Below, in pieces: positions 9,014-20,010 of a stretch of 64,000 nucleotides of DNA. The notes beneath the pieces are model-generated. The model saw only the letters and a program-made list of their open reading frames with translations, did no database searches and had not been told where the DNA came from. This DNA comes from Pseudomonas chlororaphis (GTDB taxonomy: Bacteria; Pseudomonadota; Gammaproteobacteria; Pseudomonadales; Pseudomonadaceae), in contig NZ_MOAL01000001.1 of NCBI RefSeq assembly GCF_003731765.1, forward strand, positions 682,001-746,000. The letters run 5' to 3'. The position numbers and the translations under genes are program-made. Position 1 is the first letter of the stretch. Every line of letters starts with the position of its first letter.

Positions 9014-10339
9014 TTAGCCGCGTGCTGCGGCGATCTTGATCAGCTTGGCGTAGTAGAAGCCGTCATGGCCGCCCTCTTGCGCCAGCAACTGGCGTCCGTG
9101 GGGCTGCTTGAGGCCCGCGGCAGGCTGGCCGAGTTGGCCGGCGATGTCCAGTTCGCGAGCGCCCGTGGTCCGGGCCAGGAAAGCCTCGATCACCTCGGTG
9201 TTCTCGGTGGGCAAGGTGGAGCAGGTGGCGTAGACCAGGATGCCGCCGACCTCCAGGGTTGGCCACAGGGCGTCCAGCAACTCACCTTGCAACTGGGCCA
9301 GGGCGGCAATGTCGTCGGGTTGGCGAGTCAGCTTGATGTCCGGGTGGCGACGGATTACGCCGGTGGCCGAGCACGGCGCGTCCAGCAGGATGCGCTGGAA
9401 CGGCTTGCCATCCCACCAGGCCTGGGTGTCGCGACCGTCGGCGGCGATCAGTTCAGCGGCCAGGCCCAGGCGCTCAAGGTTCTCGCGAACCCGCACCAGG
9501 CGCTTGGCTTCCAGGTCCACGGCGACCACACCGGCCAGGGCCGGTTCGACTTCGAGGATATGGCAGGTCTTGCCCCCGGGCGCACAGCAGGCGTCCAGCA
9601 CCCGTTGCCCCGGCGCCAGCTCCAGCAGGTCCGCAGCCAGTTGCGCGGCTTCATCCTGGACGCTGATCCAGCCTTCGGCAAAACCCGGCAGGTTGCGCAC
9701 GTCGCAGGCTTCATCGAGGACGATGCCGTCCTGGCTGAAGACGCATGGCTTGGCCTCGACGGCGGCGGCACTCAGTAACTGCAGGTACGCGTCCCGGGAA
9801 TGATGGCGGCGATTGACCCGCAGGATCATCGGCGGGTGGGCGTTGTTGGCGGCGCAAATGGCTTCCCACTGCTCGGGCCAGAAGGCCTTGAGGGACTTTT
9901 GCAGCCAGCGCGGGTGGGCCGTGCGCACCACCGGGTCATGTTCCAGCTCGGCCAGCAGCGCTTCGCTTTCGCGCTGGGCGCGGCGCAGCACGGCGTTGAG
10001 CAGGGCCTTGGCCCAGGGCTTTTTCAGCTTTTCGGCGCAGCCCACGGTTTCACCGATGGCGGCGTGGGCCGGCACCCGGGTGTAGAGCAGTTGGTAAAGC
10101 CCCACCAGCAGCAGCGCCTCGACATCGGCGTCGGCAGCCTTGAAGGGTTTTTGCAGCAGCTTGGCCGCCAGCGCCGACAGCCGTGGCTGCCAGCGCGCGG
10201 TGCCGAACGCCAGGTCCTGGGTAAAGCCGCGATCGCGGACCTCGACCTTGTCCAGTTGGGTGGGCAACGAACTGTTGAGGGAGGCCTTGCCGTTGAGTAC
10301 GGCGGTCAGGGCCTTGGCAGCGGCCAGACGTGGGTTCAT
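9014..10339 (-). CDS. rsmB: 16S rRNA (cytosine-967-C5)-methyltransferase
   Basis: It methylates C967 of 16S rRNA using S-adenosylmethionine. The N-terminal NusB-like RNA-binding domain (residues 1-140) precedes the Rossmann methyltransferase domain, with the SAM motif [14 protein letters not shown] and the catalytic pair of cysteines in [15 protein letters not shown] and [11 protein letters not shown]. The 441 aa are normal. The start codon overlaps the fmt stop (ATGA). Confidence 0.97.
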   Translation of the reverse strand: MNPRLAAAKALTAVLNGKASLNSSLPTQLDKVEVRDRGFTQDLAFGTARWQPRLSALAAKLLQKPFKAADADVEALLLVGLYQLLYTRVPAHAAIGETVGCAEKLKKPWAKALLNAVLRRAQRESEALLAELEHDPVVRTAHPRWLQKSLKAFWPEQWEAICAANNAHPPMILRVNRRHHSRDAYLQLLSAAAVEAKPCVFSQDGIVLDEACDVRNLPGFAEGWISVQDEAAQLAADLLELAPGQRVLDACCAPGGKTCHILEVEPALAGVVAVDLEAKRLVRVRENLERLGLAAELIAADGRDTQAWWDGKPFQRILLDAPCSATGVIRRHPDIKLTRQPDDIAALAQLQGELLDALWPTLEVGGILVYATCSTLPTENTEVIEAFLARTTGARELDIAGQLGQPAAGLKQPHGRQLLAQEGGHDGFYYAKLIKIAAARG

Positions 10340-11283
10340 TGGGCGTCCACCGCTTGACCGAGGACGGTGCCGAGGGCGAATTTCTCACGGCGGCTGTTGA
10401 ACAGGTCGCTGAAGTTCAGGGCCTTGCCGCCGGGCAATTGCAGGCGGGTCAGGCACAGCGCCTGTTCACCGCAGGCGACGATCAGGCCGTCTTTGCTGGC
10501 GTCGAGGATCTCACCGGGTGTGCCCTGGCCTTCTGCCAGGTTGGCGGCCAGGACCTTCAGCGATTCGCCGTTGAGGGTGCTGTGGCAGATCGGCCACGGG
10601 TTGAAGGCGCGCACCAGGCGCTCCAGTTCCGGTGCCGGACGGCTCCAGTCGACGCGCGCCTCGTCCTTGTTCAGTTTGTGGGCGTAAGTGGCCAGGCTGT
10701 CATCCTGTACTTCGCCTTCCAGGGTGCCTGCCGCCAGGCCGGCAATGGCCTGGAGCACGGCCGGCGGGCCCATTTCGGCTAGACGGTCATGCAGGCTGCC
10801 GCCGGTGTCTGCGGCGCTGATCGGGGTGCTGACCTTGAGCAGCATCGGCCCAGTGTCCAGGCCGGCTTCCATGCGCATCACTGTCACGCCGCTCATCGCA
10901 TCGCCGGCTTGCACGGCGCGCTGGATCGGCGCCGCACCGCGCCAGCGCGGCAGCAGCGAGGCGTGGCTGTTGATGCAGCCCAGGCGCGGAATATCCAGCA
11001 CCACTTGCGGCAGGATCAGGCCGTAGGCCACTACCACCATCAGGTCCGGCTTGAGTGCCGCCAGTTCGGCCTGGGCCGCGGCGTCACGCAGGGTCGGCGG
11101 TTGCAGCACCGGGATGTTGTGCTCCAGCGCCAACTGCTTGACCGGGCTTGGCATCAGCTTCTGCCCACGCCCCGCTGGACGGTCCGGCTGGGTGTAGACC
11201 GCTACGATCTCGTCAGGGCCGGCAAGCAGGGCCTTGAGGTGTTCGGCGGCAAATTCCGGGGTGCCGGCAAAGACGATGCGCAT
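10336..11283 (-). CDS. fmt: Methionyl-tRNA formyltransferase
   Basis: It formylates the initiator Met-tRNA with 10-formyltetrahydrofolate. The formyltransferase domain carries the [15 protein letters not shown] signature with the catalytic Asn-His-Asp set ([10 protein letters not shown] and [17 protein letters not shown]). A C-terminal OB-like domain follows. The 315 aa are normal. It sits between def and rsmB, the usual translation-initiation cluster. Confidence 0.98.
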   Translation of the reverse strand: MRIVFAGTPEFAAEHLKALLAGPDEIVAVYTQPDRPAGRGQKLMPSPVKQLALEHNIPVLQPPTLRDAAAQAELAALKPDLMVVVAYGLILPQVVLDIPRLGCINSHASLLPRWRGAAPIQRAVQAGDAMSGVTVMRMEAGLDTGPMLLKVSTPISAADTGGSLHDRLAEMGPPAVLQAIAGLAAGTLEGEVQDDSLATYAHKLNKDEARVDWSRPAPELERLVRAFNPWPICHSTLNGESLKVLAANLAEGQGTPGEILDASKDGLIVACGEQALCLTRLQLPGGKALNFSDLFNSRREKFALGTVLGQAVDAQ

Positions 11284-11323
11284 GATGGGTACTCGCTTGG
11301 AAAGGGGACGCAGGTGAAACGAC

Positions 11324-11379
11324 CGCGGGCAAGCCCGCTCCTACACAAATGAACCATTGTAGGAGCGGGCTTGCCCGCG
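11324..11379. repeat. REPIN: perfect inverted REP pair
   Basis: Two perfect 21-bp arms (11324-11344 and 11359-11379) flank a 14-bp loop between fmt and def. It can fold as a long hairpin in either transcript and could act as an mRNA stabiliser or attenuator. Confidence 0.85.
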
Positions 11380-11399
11380 ATGCACCACTGGATAAGGAA

Positions 11400-11906
11400 T
11401 CAAGCGTTCTGGCGATGCTGCTTTTCCAGCTTCTTCTTGATCCGGTCACGCTTGAGGGTGGACAGGTAGTCAACGAACAGCTTGCCGTTGAGGTGGTCGC
11501 ATTCGTGCTGGATGCACACCGCCAACAGGCCTTCGGCGATCAGTTCATAAGGCTGGCCATCACGGTCCAGGGCCTTGATCTTGACCCGCTGCGGGCGATC
11601 GACGTTTTCGTAGAAACCCGGTACCGACAGGCAGCCTTCCTGGTACTGGTCCATCTCATCGGTGAGGGCCTCGAACTCAGGGTTGATAAACACCCGTGGC
11701 TCGCTGCGGTCTTCGGACAGGTCCATGACCACGATGCGCTTGTGCACGTTGACCTGGGTCGCCGCGAGGCCGATGCCCGGGGCTTCATACATTGTTTCAA
11801 ACATGTCATCGACCAACTGACGCACTTCGTCGTCCACTACGGCCACGGGTTTGGCGATAGTGCGCAGGCGCGAATCGGGGAATTCGAGGATGTTTAAAAT
11901 GGCCAT
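11400..11906 (-). CDS. def: Peptide deformylase
   Basis: It removes the formyl group from nascent proteins and is a metallopeptidase. All three motifs are present: [17 protein letters not shown] (Cys ligand) and [12 protein letters not shown] (HExxH). The start [11 protein letters not shown] is the family standard; the frame extends 51 bp further up without a family match. It is the first gene of def-fmt-rsmB-trkA. Confidence 0.98.
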   Translation of the reverse strand: MAILNILEFPDSRLRTIAKPVAVVDDEVRQLVDDMFETMYEAPGIGLAATQVNVHKRIVVMDLSEDRSEPRVFINPEFEALTDEMDQYQEGCLSVPGFYENVDRPQRVKIKALDRDGQPYELIAEGLLAVCIQHECDHLNGKLFVDYLSTLKRDRIKKKLEKQHRQNA

Positions 11907-12241
11907 AAGCTTGATTGCTGCACGTGTGAAGTAAGGGCGGAGTCGGGGGCCGGGCAAGTCGTGGACCAGGGCCGCCGATGCGAAACGTGCTCGGTAGGAG
12001 CTGCGAGCCGCGCAGGCTCTGGCGTTTCACGCGAACGCACATAATAAAGGGATTCAGCCCCTGAGGAAATGACTACTCGCCAGGCTCTTGCCGCTCCGGC
12101 CTCAGTTGGCGCTGTGGGCAATGACGCCGGCCAGCCCCCTTCGGCGCCCCTGAAACGAATAAAGATTCAACAAGTTACCAACAGACTTATCCACAGCTTG
12201 TTCTCGCTGCGGCGGGAGCTGAAACGATCAAGGATGATCCG
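11907..12241. other. Gap between divergent def and dprA; possible small leader ORF
   Basis: These 335 bp hold no recognised gene. There is a short imperfect REP-like stretch (about 11995-12020) and an exact DnaA box at 12187. A 57-codon frame (12069-12245, beginning MTTRQALAAP) ends overlapping the dprA start as ATGA. Its upstream GAGG is too close to the ATG to be convincing. In P. aeruginosa a LysM-protein gene (PA0020, from memory) stands here; no trace of a LysM motif is visible. Confidence 0.4.
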
Positions 12242-13342
12242 ATGACTGCGTCTGTCCCGGCGACGATTTCCCCTGCGGAACTCGAAGCCTGTTTACGTCT
12301 GCACCGTCTGCCCGAGCTTGGGCCGGCGCGCTTTCAACGTTTGCTGCACGCCTTCGGCTCGGCCTCCAAAGCCCTCAGTGCACCGGCTGCCGCCTGGCGG
12401 TCCCTGGGGTTGCCGGCGGCCTGCGCCGAGGCCCGGCGCAGTGCCCAGGTGCGGGACGGCGCAAGCCATGCACTGGCCTGGCTGGAGCGTCCGGGCCAGC
12501 ATTTACTGATGTTGGGCCAGCCCGGCTACCCGGCCTTGCTCGCCGAGTTGCCCGACGCCCCGCCGCTGCTGTTCGTGGCCGGCGCCCCGGAAATCCTGGA
12601 AAAACCGCAACTGGCGATGGTCGGTAGCCGGCGCGCATCGCGACCGGGCCTGGACACCGCGACGGCGTTTTCCCGCGAGCTGGCCGCCGCCGGTTTTGTC
12701 ATCACCAGCGGTCTGGCCCTGGGCATCGACGGTGCGGCTCATCAGGCGGCGTTGGCCGTGGGTGGCCAGACCGTAGCGGTGTTGGGCACCGGTCTGGAAA
12801 AACTTTATCCACAGCGCCACCGAGCCTTGGCCGAGGCGATGATCGAGCGCGGCAGCGCGGTAATTTCTGAGTTCCCGCTGGACACGCCCCCCCTGCCCGA
12901 CCATTTCCCGCGGCGCAACCGGATCATCAGCGGCCTGTCCCTCGGTGTGCTGGTGGTGGAAGCCAGCGTCGCCAGCGGTTCGCTGATCACTGCGCGCCTG
13001 GCTGCGGAACAAGGGCGCGAGGTGTACGCCATTCCCGGGTCCATCCACCACCCCGGCGCCCGGGGTTGCCACCAGTTGATTCGTGACGGTGCGGTGCTGG
13101 TGGAAACCATCGAACACATCCTTGAGGCCTTGCGGGGCTGGCAGAACGTGGGGCCGGTCAGTGTGCCGTCGGCGCCGGAGCATCCCTTGCTGGCGCTGTT
13201 GCACGCTGCGCCCCACAGCAGCGAAGCCTTGGCTGCCGCTATGGGCTGGGCATTGCCCACTGTTCTGGCGGCCCTGACGGAACTTGAGATCGAGGGTCGC
13301 GCGGTGTGCGAAAACGGTCGCTGGTTTGCGCGTACCCGCTAG
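12242..13342 (+). CDS. dprA: DNA-processing protein DprA (Smf)
   Basis: It binds single-stranded DNA and loads RecA during natural transformation, and is conserved even in species not known to be competent. The Rossmann-like core shows AMVGSRRASRPGLDTA and ITSGLALGIDGAAH, the usual DprA signature, then FPRRNRIISGLS and VYAIPGSIHHPGARG. A C-terminal winged-helix (DML1-like) segment closes the 366 aa. It is followed 54 bp later by tsaC on the same strand. Confidence 0.96.
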   Translation: MTASVPATISPAELEACLRLHRLPELGPARFQRLLHAFGSASKALSAPAAAWRSLGLPAACAEARRSAQVRDGASHALAWLERPGQHLLMLGQPGYPALLAELPDAPPLLFVAGAPEILEKPQLAMVGSRRASRPGLDTATAFSRELAAAGFVITSGLALGIDGAAHQAALAVGGQTVAVLGTGLEKLYPQRHRALAEAMIERGSAVISEFPLDTPPLPDHFPRRNRIISGLSLGVLVVEASVASGSLITARLAAEQGREVYAIPGSIHHPGARGCHQLIRDGAVLVETIEHILEALRGWQNVGPVSVPSAPEHPLLALLHAAPHSSEALAAAMGWALPTVLAALTELEIEGRAVCENGRWFARTR

Positions 13343-13396
13343 GCTTTACGGGCAAGATCGGTAAACTGCGCACAGCTTTTATCCGGAGAATCAGCA

Positions 13397-13954
13397 ATGG
13401 TCAGCAGTTGGCGTGTGCAGCAAGCCGCACGAGAAATTCGCGCAGGGGCGGTGATTGCCTATCCAACCGAAGCGGTGTGGGGCCTGGGCTGTGATCCGTG
13501 GAACGAAGAGGCGGTGGATCGGTTATTGGCGATCAAGTCCCGGTCTGTGGATAAGGGCCTGATCCTGATTGCCGACAACATCCGTCAATTCGATTTCCTC
13601 TTCGAGGACTTCCCCGACACCTGGATCGAGCGCATGTCCAGCACCTGGCCGGGGCCCAATACCTGGCTGGTGCCCCATCAGGGTTTGCTGCCCGAGTGGA
13701 TCACCGGGGTGCACGACACCGTGGCGCTGCGGGTCAGCGACCATCCTCAAGTGCGTGAGTTGTGCTCCTTGGTAGGGCCGCTGATTTCCACCTCGGCCAA
13801 CCCTCAAGGGCGCCCGGCGGCGCGCACGCGGATTCGCATCGAGCAATACTTCCGCGGGCAGTTGGACCTGGTGCTGGGGGGTAGCCTGGGTGGCCGCAAG
13901 AACCCGAGCCTGATTCGGGATTTGGCCACGGGCAAGGTGGTGCGGCCTTCGTAA
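13397..13954 (+). CDS. tsaC: Threonylcarbamoyl-AMP synthase (Sua5/YrdC family)
   Basis: It makes threonylcarbamoyl-AMP from threonine, bicarbonate and ATP, the first step of the t6A37 tRNA modification. The single YrdC domain (185 aa) has the conserved [32 protein letters not shown] and [12 protein letters not shown] segments. The ATG has GGAGAATC upstream. It is the short YrdC type, without the extra Sua5 domain. Confidence 0.96.
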   Translation: MVSSWRVQQAAREIRAGAVIAYPTEAVWGLGCDPWNEEAVDRLLAIKSRSVDKGLILIADNIRQFDFLFEDFPDTWIERMSSTWPGPNTWLVPHQGLLPEWITGVHDTVALRVSDHPQVRELCSLVGPLISTSANPQGRPAARTRIRIEQYFRGQLDLVLGGSLGGRKNPSLIRDLATGKVVRPS

Positions 13955-13960
13955 CAAGCA

Positions 13961-14003
13961 TCGCCGGCAAGCCGCCTCCCGCAGGAGCCGACTTGCCGAC
14001 GAT
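13961..14003. repeat. REPIN between tsaC and qor
   Basis: ATCGCCGGCAAGCCGCCTCC and GCAGGAGCCGACTTGCCGAC form an imperfect inverted REP pair in the convergent gap, where it may also end transcription from both sides. Confidence 0.6.
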
Positions 14004-14008
14004 AACCC

Positions 14009-14986
14009 TCAAGGCAGCAGGATGGTCGAGCCGGTCGTACGCCGCGCCGACAACTCCACGTGGGCCTTGGCTGCGTCGGCCAGTGAGAAGCGCTGGCCGA
14101 TCTCGATCTTCAGCTTGCCGCTGGCAATCATCGCGAACAGATCATCGGCCATGTGTTGCAGGTTTTCGGCATTGTTGGCGTAGGTCGCCAGGGTCGGCCG
14201 GGTGACGTACAACGAGCCCTTGGCCGAGAGAATCCCCAGGTTCACCCCGTCCACCGCCCCCGAGGCATTGCCGAAGCTGACCATCAGCCCGCGCGGCGCC
14301 AGGCAGTCCAGGGAGGTGAGCCAGGTGTCTTTGCCGACGCCGTCGTAAACCACCGGGCATTTCTTGCCATCGGTCAACTCCAGCACGCGCTGGGCCACGT
14401 TTTCATGGCTGTAGTCGATGGTTTCCCAAGCCCCGAGGGCTTTGGCGATGGCGGCTTTTTCCGGCGAGCTGACGGTACCGATCAGCTTCACGCCCAGGGC
14501 CTTGGCCCACTGGCAGGCCAGGGAACCCACGCCCCCGGCAGCGGCGTGGAACAGTACGGTTTCACCGGCCTTGAGTTCATAGGTCTGACGCAATAGGTAC
14601 TGCACGGTCAGGCCCTTGAGCATGACCCCGGCGGCCTGCTCAAAGCTGATGGCGTCCGGCAGGTGCACCAGGTTGGCCGCCGGCAGCACATGCACGTCGC
14701 TGTAGGCGCCCAGCGGGCCGCTGCCATAGGCCACACGATCGCCGACCTTGAACTGGCTGACCTCGCTGCCCACGGCCTCGACCACCCCGGCACCTTCAGC
14801 CCCCAGGCCCGAAGGCAGGGCTGGCGGCGCGTAGAGGCCGCTGCGGAAATAGGTGTCGATAAAGTTCAGGCCAATGGCCTTGTTGCTGACGCGAACCTGT
14901 TGCGGGCCAGGCTCGGCGGGGACGTAGTCGACATACTCAAGCACTTCGGGGCCGCCATGGGCACGGAACTGGATACGTTTGGCCAT
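14009..14986 (-). CDS. qor: NADPH:quinone oxidoreductase (zeta-crystallin family)
   Basis: This medium-chain dehydrogenase/reductase of the zinc-free quinone reductase group reduces quinones with NADPH. The nucleotide-binding motif HAAAGGVGSLACQWAKALG is present, and the N-terminus MAKRIQFRAHGGPEVLEY is typical. The 325 aa are normal. The ATG has GGAGAAAT upstream. The open frame runs far beyond this start as antisense to hemF and was disregarded. Confidence 0.95.
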   Translation of the reverse strand: MAKRIQFRAHGGPEVLEYVDYVPAEPGPQQVRVSNKAIGLNFIDTYFRSGLYAPPALPSGLGAEGAGVVEAVGSEVSQFKVGDRVAYGSGPLGAYSDVHVLPAANLVHLPDAISFEQAAGVMLKGLTVQYLLRQTYELKAGETVLFHAAAGGVGSLACQWAKALGVKLIGTVSSPEKAAIAKALGAWETIDYSHENVAQRVLELTDGKKCPVVYDGVGKDTWLTSLDCLAPRGLMVSFGNASGAVDGVNLGILSAKGSLYVTRPTLATYANNAENLQHMADDLFAMIASGKLKIEIGQRFSLADAAKAHVELSARRTTGSTILLP

Positions 14987-15130
14987 CTGCAATTTCTCCT
15001 CGGTCGTGTCGCGAAAGTGCTCTATCGGACTCTTCTGCTTGACCGTCGTCAACTGTGGCAGACCCTGGCGCGGTGTTATGCTACGCGCCCATTTGCGCCG
15101 GCCCACCGCTGCACCCCTGGCGCCGCGTAG

Positions 15131-16072
<942 letters not shown>

Positions 16073-16151
16073 TCGCTTACCCACTGTAGGGGCCGGCTCG
16101 CCGGCGAACGGGCTGCGGCTGCAGGTGGGTGCTGAGCAAAAGGGGTGAGAG

Positions 16152-16973
16152 ATGGATCAGTACGTCGTTTTTGGTAACCCGATCGGCCACAGCAAGTCGC
16201 CGCTGATCCATCGGCTGTTTGCCGAGCAGACCGGCCAGTCACTGGACTACAACACCTTGCTGGCGCCCCTGGATGATTTCGTCGGCTGCGCCCAGGCGTT
16301 TTTCGCCGAGGGCCGGGGCGCCAACGTCACCGTACCGTTCAAGGAAGACGCCTATCGCCTGGCCGATACCCTCAGCGAACGGGCCCAGCGTGCTGGCGCG
16401 GTCAACACCCTGAGCAAGCTCGCCGACGGCCGCCTGCTGGGTGACAACACCGACGGCGCCGGCCTGGTGCGCGACCTGACGGTGAATGCCGGTGTCAGCC
16501 TCAAGGGCAAGCGCATCTTGTTGCTGGGGGCCGGCGGCGCAGTGCGTGGGGTGCTGGAGCCGTTGCTGGCCGAGCAACCGGCGTCGGTGGTGATCGCCAA
16601 CCGTACCGTGGCCAAGGCCGAGTTGCTGGCTGAGCTGTTCGCTGATTTGGGGCCGGTATCGGCCAGCGGCTTCGATTGGTTGGAGGAGTCGGTGGACCTG
16701 ATTATCAACGCCACTTCGGCCAGCCTGTCCGGCGACCTGCCACCGATTGCCAGCAGCCTGATCGAGCCCGGCCACACCGTTTGCTACGACATGATGTACG
16801 GCAAGGAGCCCACGCCGTTCTGCCGCTGGGCCACTGAACACGGCGCGGTGGCGGCGCTGGATGGCCTGGGAATGCTGGCCGAACAAGCGGCGGAAGCCTT
16901 CTACCTGTGGCGCGGTGTCCGCCCGGACAGCGCCCCGGTGCTGGCCGAACTGCGCCGCCAACTGGCCCTGTGA
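16152..16973 (+). CDS. aroE: Shikimate dehydrogenase (NADP+)
   Basis: It reduces 3-dehydroshikimate to shikimate in aromatic amino acid synthesis. The substrate-binding N-terminal domain shows [18 protein letters not shown] and the catalytic Lys in [11 protein letters not shown]. The NADP domain shows [16 protein letters not shown] and [11 protein letters not shown]. The 273 aa are normal. The ATG has GGTGAG 5 nt upstream. Confidence 0.98.
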   Translation: MDQYVVFGNPIGHSKSPLIHRLFAEQTGQSLDYNTLLAPLDDFVGCAQAFFAEGRGANVTVPFKEDAYRLADTLSERAQRAGAVNTLSKLADGRLLGDNTDGAGLVRDLTVNAGVSLKGKRILLLGAGGAVRGVLEPLLAEQPASVVIANRTVAKAELLAELFADLGPVSASGFDWLEESVDLIINATSASLSGDLPPIASSLIEPGHTVCYDMMYGKEPTPFCRWATEHGAVAALDGLGMLAEQAAEAFYLWRGVRPDSAPVLAELRRQLAL

Positions 16974-16982
16974 CACGCCCTG

Positions 16983-17345
16983 TGTAGGCGCTGGCTCGCC
17001 AGCGATAGCGCCTTCAACATCGCCATCGCCGGCAAGCCGGCTCCTACGGTTCTGAGGCCGCCCATTTGTAGGAACTGGCTCGCCAGCGACAGCGCCCTCA
17101 AGATCGCCATCGCCGGCAAGCCGGCTCCTACGGTTCTGAGGCCGCCCATTTGTAGGAGCTGGCTTGCCAGCGATGAGGCCCTCAAGATCGCCATCGCCGG
17201 CAAGCCGGGCTCCTACGGTTCTGAGGTCGCCTATTTGTAGGAGCTGGCTTGCCAGCGATGAGGCCCTCAAGATCGCCATCGCCGGCAAGTCGGCTCCTAC
17301 GGGTTTGGGGCCGCCTAATTTGTTGGCGCTGGCTTGCCAGCGATT
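16983..17345. repeat. Tandem REPIN array, four full units and a partial fifth
   Basis: Units of 84-85 bp begin TGTAGG at 16983, 17067, 17151 and 17236, and a partial one (TGTTGG) at 17321. Each unit contains a REP (GTAGGAGCTGGCTTGCCAGCG) and its inverted partner (CGCCGGCAAGCCGGCTCCTAC), joined by 'TTCTGAGGCCGCCCATT'-like spacers. The middle units are nearly identical, so copy number probably changes by recombination or slippage. The array fills the 402-bp convergent gap between aroE and the SulP gene; no gene lies there. Confidence 0.95.
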
Positions 17346-17375
17346 ACGGGCTTGATCCCCGTCCCGATAAAAACC

Positions 17376-18947
17376 TCAATCTTCAAAACGGATCGGGCAT
17401 TTCTCCGGGCCTTCCAGCTTGATCAATTCCTCCATCACCGGTTGCCGGGCGCGGCGCAAGGTCAGGCTGCGGCGTTGGCGTAACAGCCGGCGGGCTTCCT
17501 GGTGGAGCATTTCCACCCCGGAATAGTCGATGAAGTTGATGTGCTGGGCATCGATCACCAGCTTCGGGGCCTGGCAGCGCTGCATGCGCACTTGCAGGTA
17601 ATGGCTGGCGCCAAAGAAGATCGAGCCCCCCACCCGCAGAATGTCCTCATCACCCTCGCGCCACTGCTGCACCCGCGGCTGGGAAGTGCGCTTGAGGTAG
17701 AAGAACAGCGACGCCAGCACCCCGGCATAAATCGCCGTTTGCAGCTCCAGGAGCAAGGTGGCGACGCAGGTCAGGCTCATTACCACGAACTCAGCGCGGC
17801 TGACCCGGAACAGGGCTCGAATGCCCCGGTGGTCCACCAGCCCCCAGCAGATCAGAAGAATGCTCGCGGCCATGCCCGGGATCGGGATATGTGCAATCAG
17901 CCCGGCCCCGGCCACCGCGAACGAAGCCACCCACAGTGCGGAAAACACCCCGGCCAGGGGCGAGCGGGCGCCGGCGTCGTAGCTCAGCCCGGAGCGGGTG
18001 AACGAGCCGGAAGACAGGTAGCCGGAGAAGAATCCGCCGATGATGTTCGACAGGCCCTGGGCGCGGACCTCCTGGTTGGCGTCCAGCAGTTGTTCGGAGC
18101 GTGCCGACAGCGAGCGGGCGATCGACAGGCTGGTGACCAGGCCGAGCATGCCCACCGCCACCGCACTGGGCAGCAGGCGCAGGATCATCTCCAGGTCCAG
18201 CAATGGCAGAGGGCTCAAGGGCGGCAGGTGGCCGACGAAGGCGCTGACCAGCTTCACGTGGCCGAACAGGGCCGGCCACAGCCAGACCACCAGGCTGCTG
18301 AGCACCAGGGTGATCAGCAATGTCGGCCAGCGCGGCACCAGCAACTTGAGTCCGACCCCGACAACCAGGGTCCCCAGACCCAGCAGCAGCGAGGGTTTAT
18401 CCAGGTCATGCAGGTGCTCCAGCAGGCTGTTGAGGCTATTGAGGGCGGTGGCCTGGCTGGGCAGGTCCAGCCCCAGCAGGTTGGGTAACTGGCCGAGGGC
18501 GATCACCACCGCAGCGCCCAGGGTGAAACCCAGCACCACGGAATGGGAGACGAAGTTCACCAGGGCGCCGAAACGCAGCAGGCCCAGCAGCCATTGGAAA
18601 ACCCCGGCAAGAAAGGTCAGCAACAGGATCAGCGTGATGTAGTCCTGGGACGCCGGCACCGCCAGGGGGCTGACGCTGGCGTAGAGGACGATGGAAATGG
18701 CCGCAGTGGGCCCGCAGATCAGGTGCCAGGACGAGCCCCAGAGGCAGGCAATCAACACCGGGACAATGGCTGCGTACAGGCCGTACTCCGGGGGCAGGCC
18801 GGCGATCAGGGCGTAGGCAATGGATTGCGGTAAAGCGAGGATGGCACCGCTCAGACCCACCAGCAGGTCGCGGCCGACGCTGGCGCGGGTTTGTTGCGGC
18901 AGCCAGCTCAGGAACGGCAAGAGGGAGTGGCGGTTGGGCCAGGCCAT
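17376..18947 (-). CDS. SulP family anion permease with STAS domain
   Basis: This inner-membrane secondary transporter of the SLC26/SulP family is a sulfate or related anion carrier. About a dozen hydrophobic segments fill residues 25-410 (the signature PQSIAYALIAGLPPEYGLYA is at about residue 40). The C-terminal STAS domain (LVIDAQHINFIDYSGVEML) regulates it. The 523 aa are normal. It stands next to the choline-sulfate genes choX and betC, so moving the sulfate released by BetC, or the substrate itself, is a reasonable inference but not shown by sequence. Confidence 0.9.
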   Translation of the reverse strand: MAWPNRHSLLPFLSWLPQQTRASVGRDLLVGLSGAILALPQSIAYALIAGLPPEYGLYAAIVPVLIACLWGSSWHLICGPTAAISIVLYASVSPLAVPASQDYITLILLLTFLAGVFQWLLGLLRFGALVNFVSHSVVLGFTLGAAVVIALGQLPNLLGLDLPSQATALNSLNSLLEHLHDLDKPSLLLGLGTLVVGVGLKLLVPRWPTLLITLVLSSLVVWLWPALFGHVKLVSAFVGHLPPLSPLPLLDLEMILRLLPSAVAVGMLGLVTSLSIARSLSARSEQLLDANQEVRAQGLSNIIGGFFSGYLSSGSFTRSGLSYDAGARSPLAGVFSALWVASFAVAGAGLIAHIPIPGMAASILLICWGLVDHRGIRALFRVSRAEFVVMSLTCVATLLLELQTAIYAGVLASLFFYLKRTSQPRVQQWREGDEDILRVGGSIFFGASHYLQVRMQRCQAPKLVIDAQHINFIDYSGVEMLHQEARRLLRQRRSLTLRRARQPVMEELIKLEGPEKCPIRFED

Positions 18948-19077
18948 GGGTCCTCGCGGTGTGGGGAAATGGAGCGTCAGGGTGGCGTGTCAGCGATTGG
19001 GGTGCAAGTTCCAAAGGCCGTTCGCCCGGGGCGGCCGCCGGTCGGCGACGGTCACAGGGCGAACGGTGCGCCTCGAT

Positions 19078-19995
19078 CTACAGCTTGGCCTTTACCGCCG
19101 CCAACGCGTCTTTGCCGTCCAGGGTCTTGACCCCGTCCAGCCACTTGTCCAGCACCGCCGGGTTGGCCTTGATCCAGGCCTTGGCCGCTACCGCATTGCT
19201 GACTTTCTTGTTCACCACCTCGGACATGATGCTGTTCTCCATCTCCTGGGTGAAGCTCAGGTTGGTCAGCAGCTTGCCGACATTCGGGCAGGCCTGTGCA
19301 TAACCTTTGCGGGTCAGGGTGTAGACGCTGCCGGTGTCGCCGAAGTACTTCTCGCCGCCCTTGAGGTAATGCATGTTCAACTGCACGTTCATCGGGTGCG
19401 GGGTCCAGCCGAGGAAGGTCACGAACTTCTGCTTTTTCACCGCCCGCGACACTTCGGCCAGCATCGCCTGCTCGCTGGACTCCACCAGCTTCCACTGGCC
19501 GAGTTCGAAGTCGTTCTTCTTGATGATCTCCTGCAGCGAGATATTGGCCGGGGCGCCGGAGCCGATGCCGTAGATCTTCTTCTCGAATTTGTCGGCGAAT
19601 TTGTTCAGGTCGGCAAAGTCGTGCACCCCCGCGTCCCAGACGTAGTCCGGCACGGCCAGGGTGAACTCGGTGCCGTCGAGGTTCTTGGCCAGTTGAGTGA
19701 CATCGCCATTGGCCACGAACTTGTCGTAGAAGCCCTGCTGCGCCGGCATCCAGTTACCCAGGAACACATCCACCTGGCCGTCCTTGAGGCCGCCAAAGGT
19801 GATCGGCACCGCCAGGGTGTCGACCTTGGCCTTGTAGCCCAGGCCGTCCAGCAGGAACCCGGTGATGGCGTTGGTTGCGGCGATGTCGCTCCAGCCCGGA
19901 TCGGCCATTTTCACCGTCTCGCACGAGTCGGCCCAGGCCGATGCGCTGCCCAGGGCCAGGAGCCCGAGCGTCAGTGCTGTGGATAACCTTTGCAT
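19078..19995 (-). CDS. choX: Choline ABC transporter substrate-binding protein
   Basis: This periplasmic binding protein for choline belongs to the OpuAC family. A signal peptide (MQRLSTALTLGLLALGSASA, cleaved near AWA-DS) precedes the mature domain. Aromatic-cage positions are visible: DPGWSD, LGNWMP and GWTPHPMN. The 305 aa are usual. It is 15 bp downstream of betC and read from the same side, so it is probably cotranscribed. The permease and ATPase subunits are not in this window. Confidence 0.93.
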   Translation of the reverse strand: MQRLSTALTLGLLALGSASAWADSCETVKMADPGWSDIAATNAITGFLLDGLGYKAKVDTLAVPITFGGLKDGQVDVFLGNWMPAQQGFYDKFVANGDVTQLAKNLDGTEFTLAVPDYVWDAGVHDFADLNKFADKFEKKIYGIGSGAPANISLQEIIKKNDFELGQWKLVESSEQAMLAEVSRAVKKQKFVTFLGWTPHPMNVQLNMHYLKGGEKYFGDTGSVYTLTRKGYAQACPNVGKLLTNLSFTQEMENSIMSEVVNKKVSNAVAAKAWIKANPAVLDKWLDGVKTLDGKDALAAVKAKL

Positions 19996-20010
19996 GCGCT
20001 TCCCCTTACA

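Noticed and set aside
16983-17345. Regular repeats that might be a CRISPR array
   Set aside because: Units are 84-85 bp, palindromic REP pairs with repeated, not unique, spacers, and no cas gene is present.
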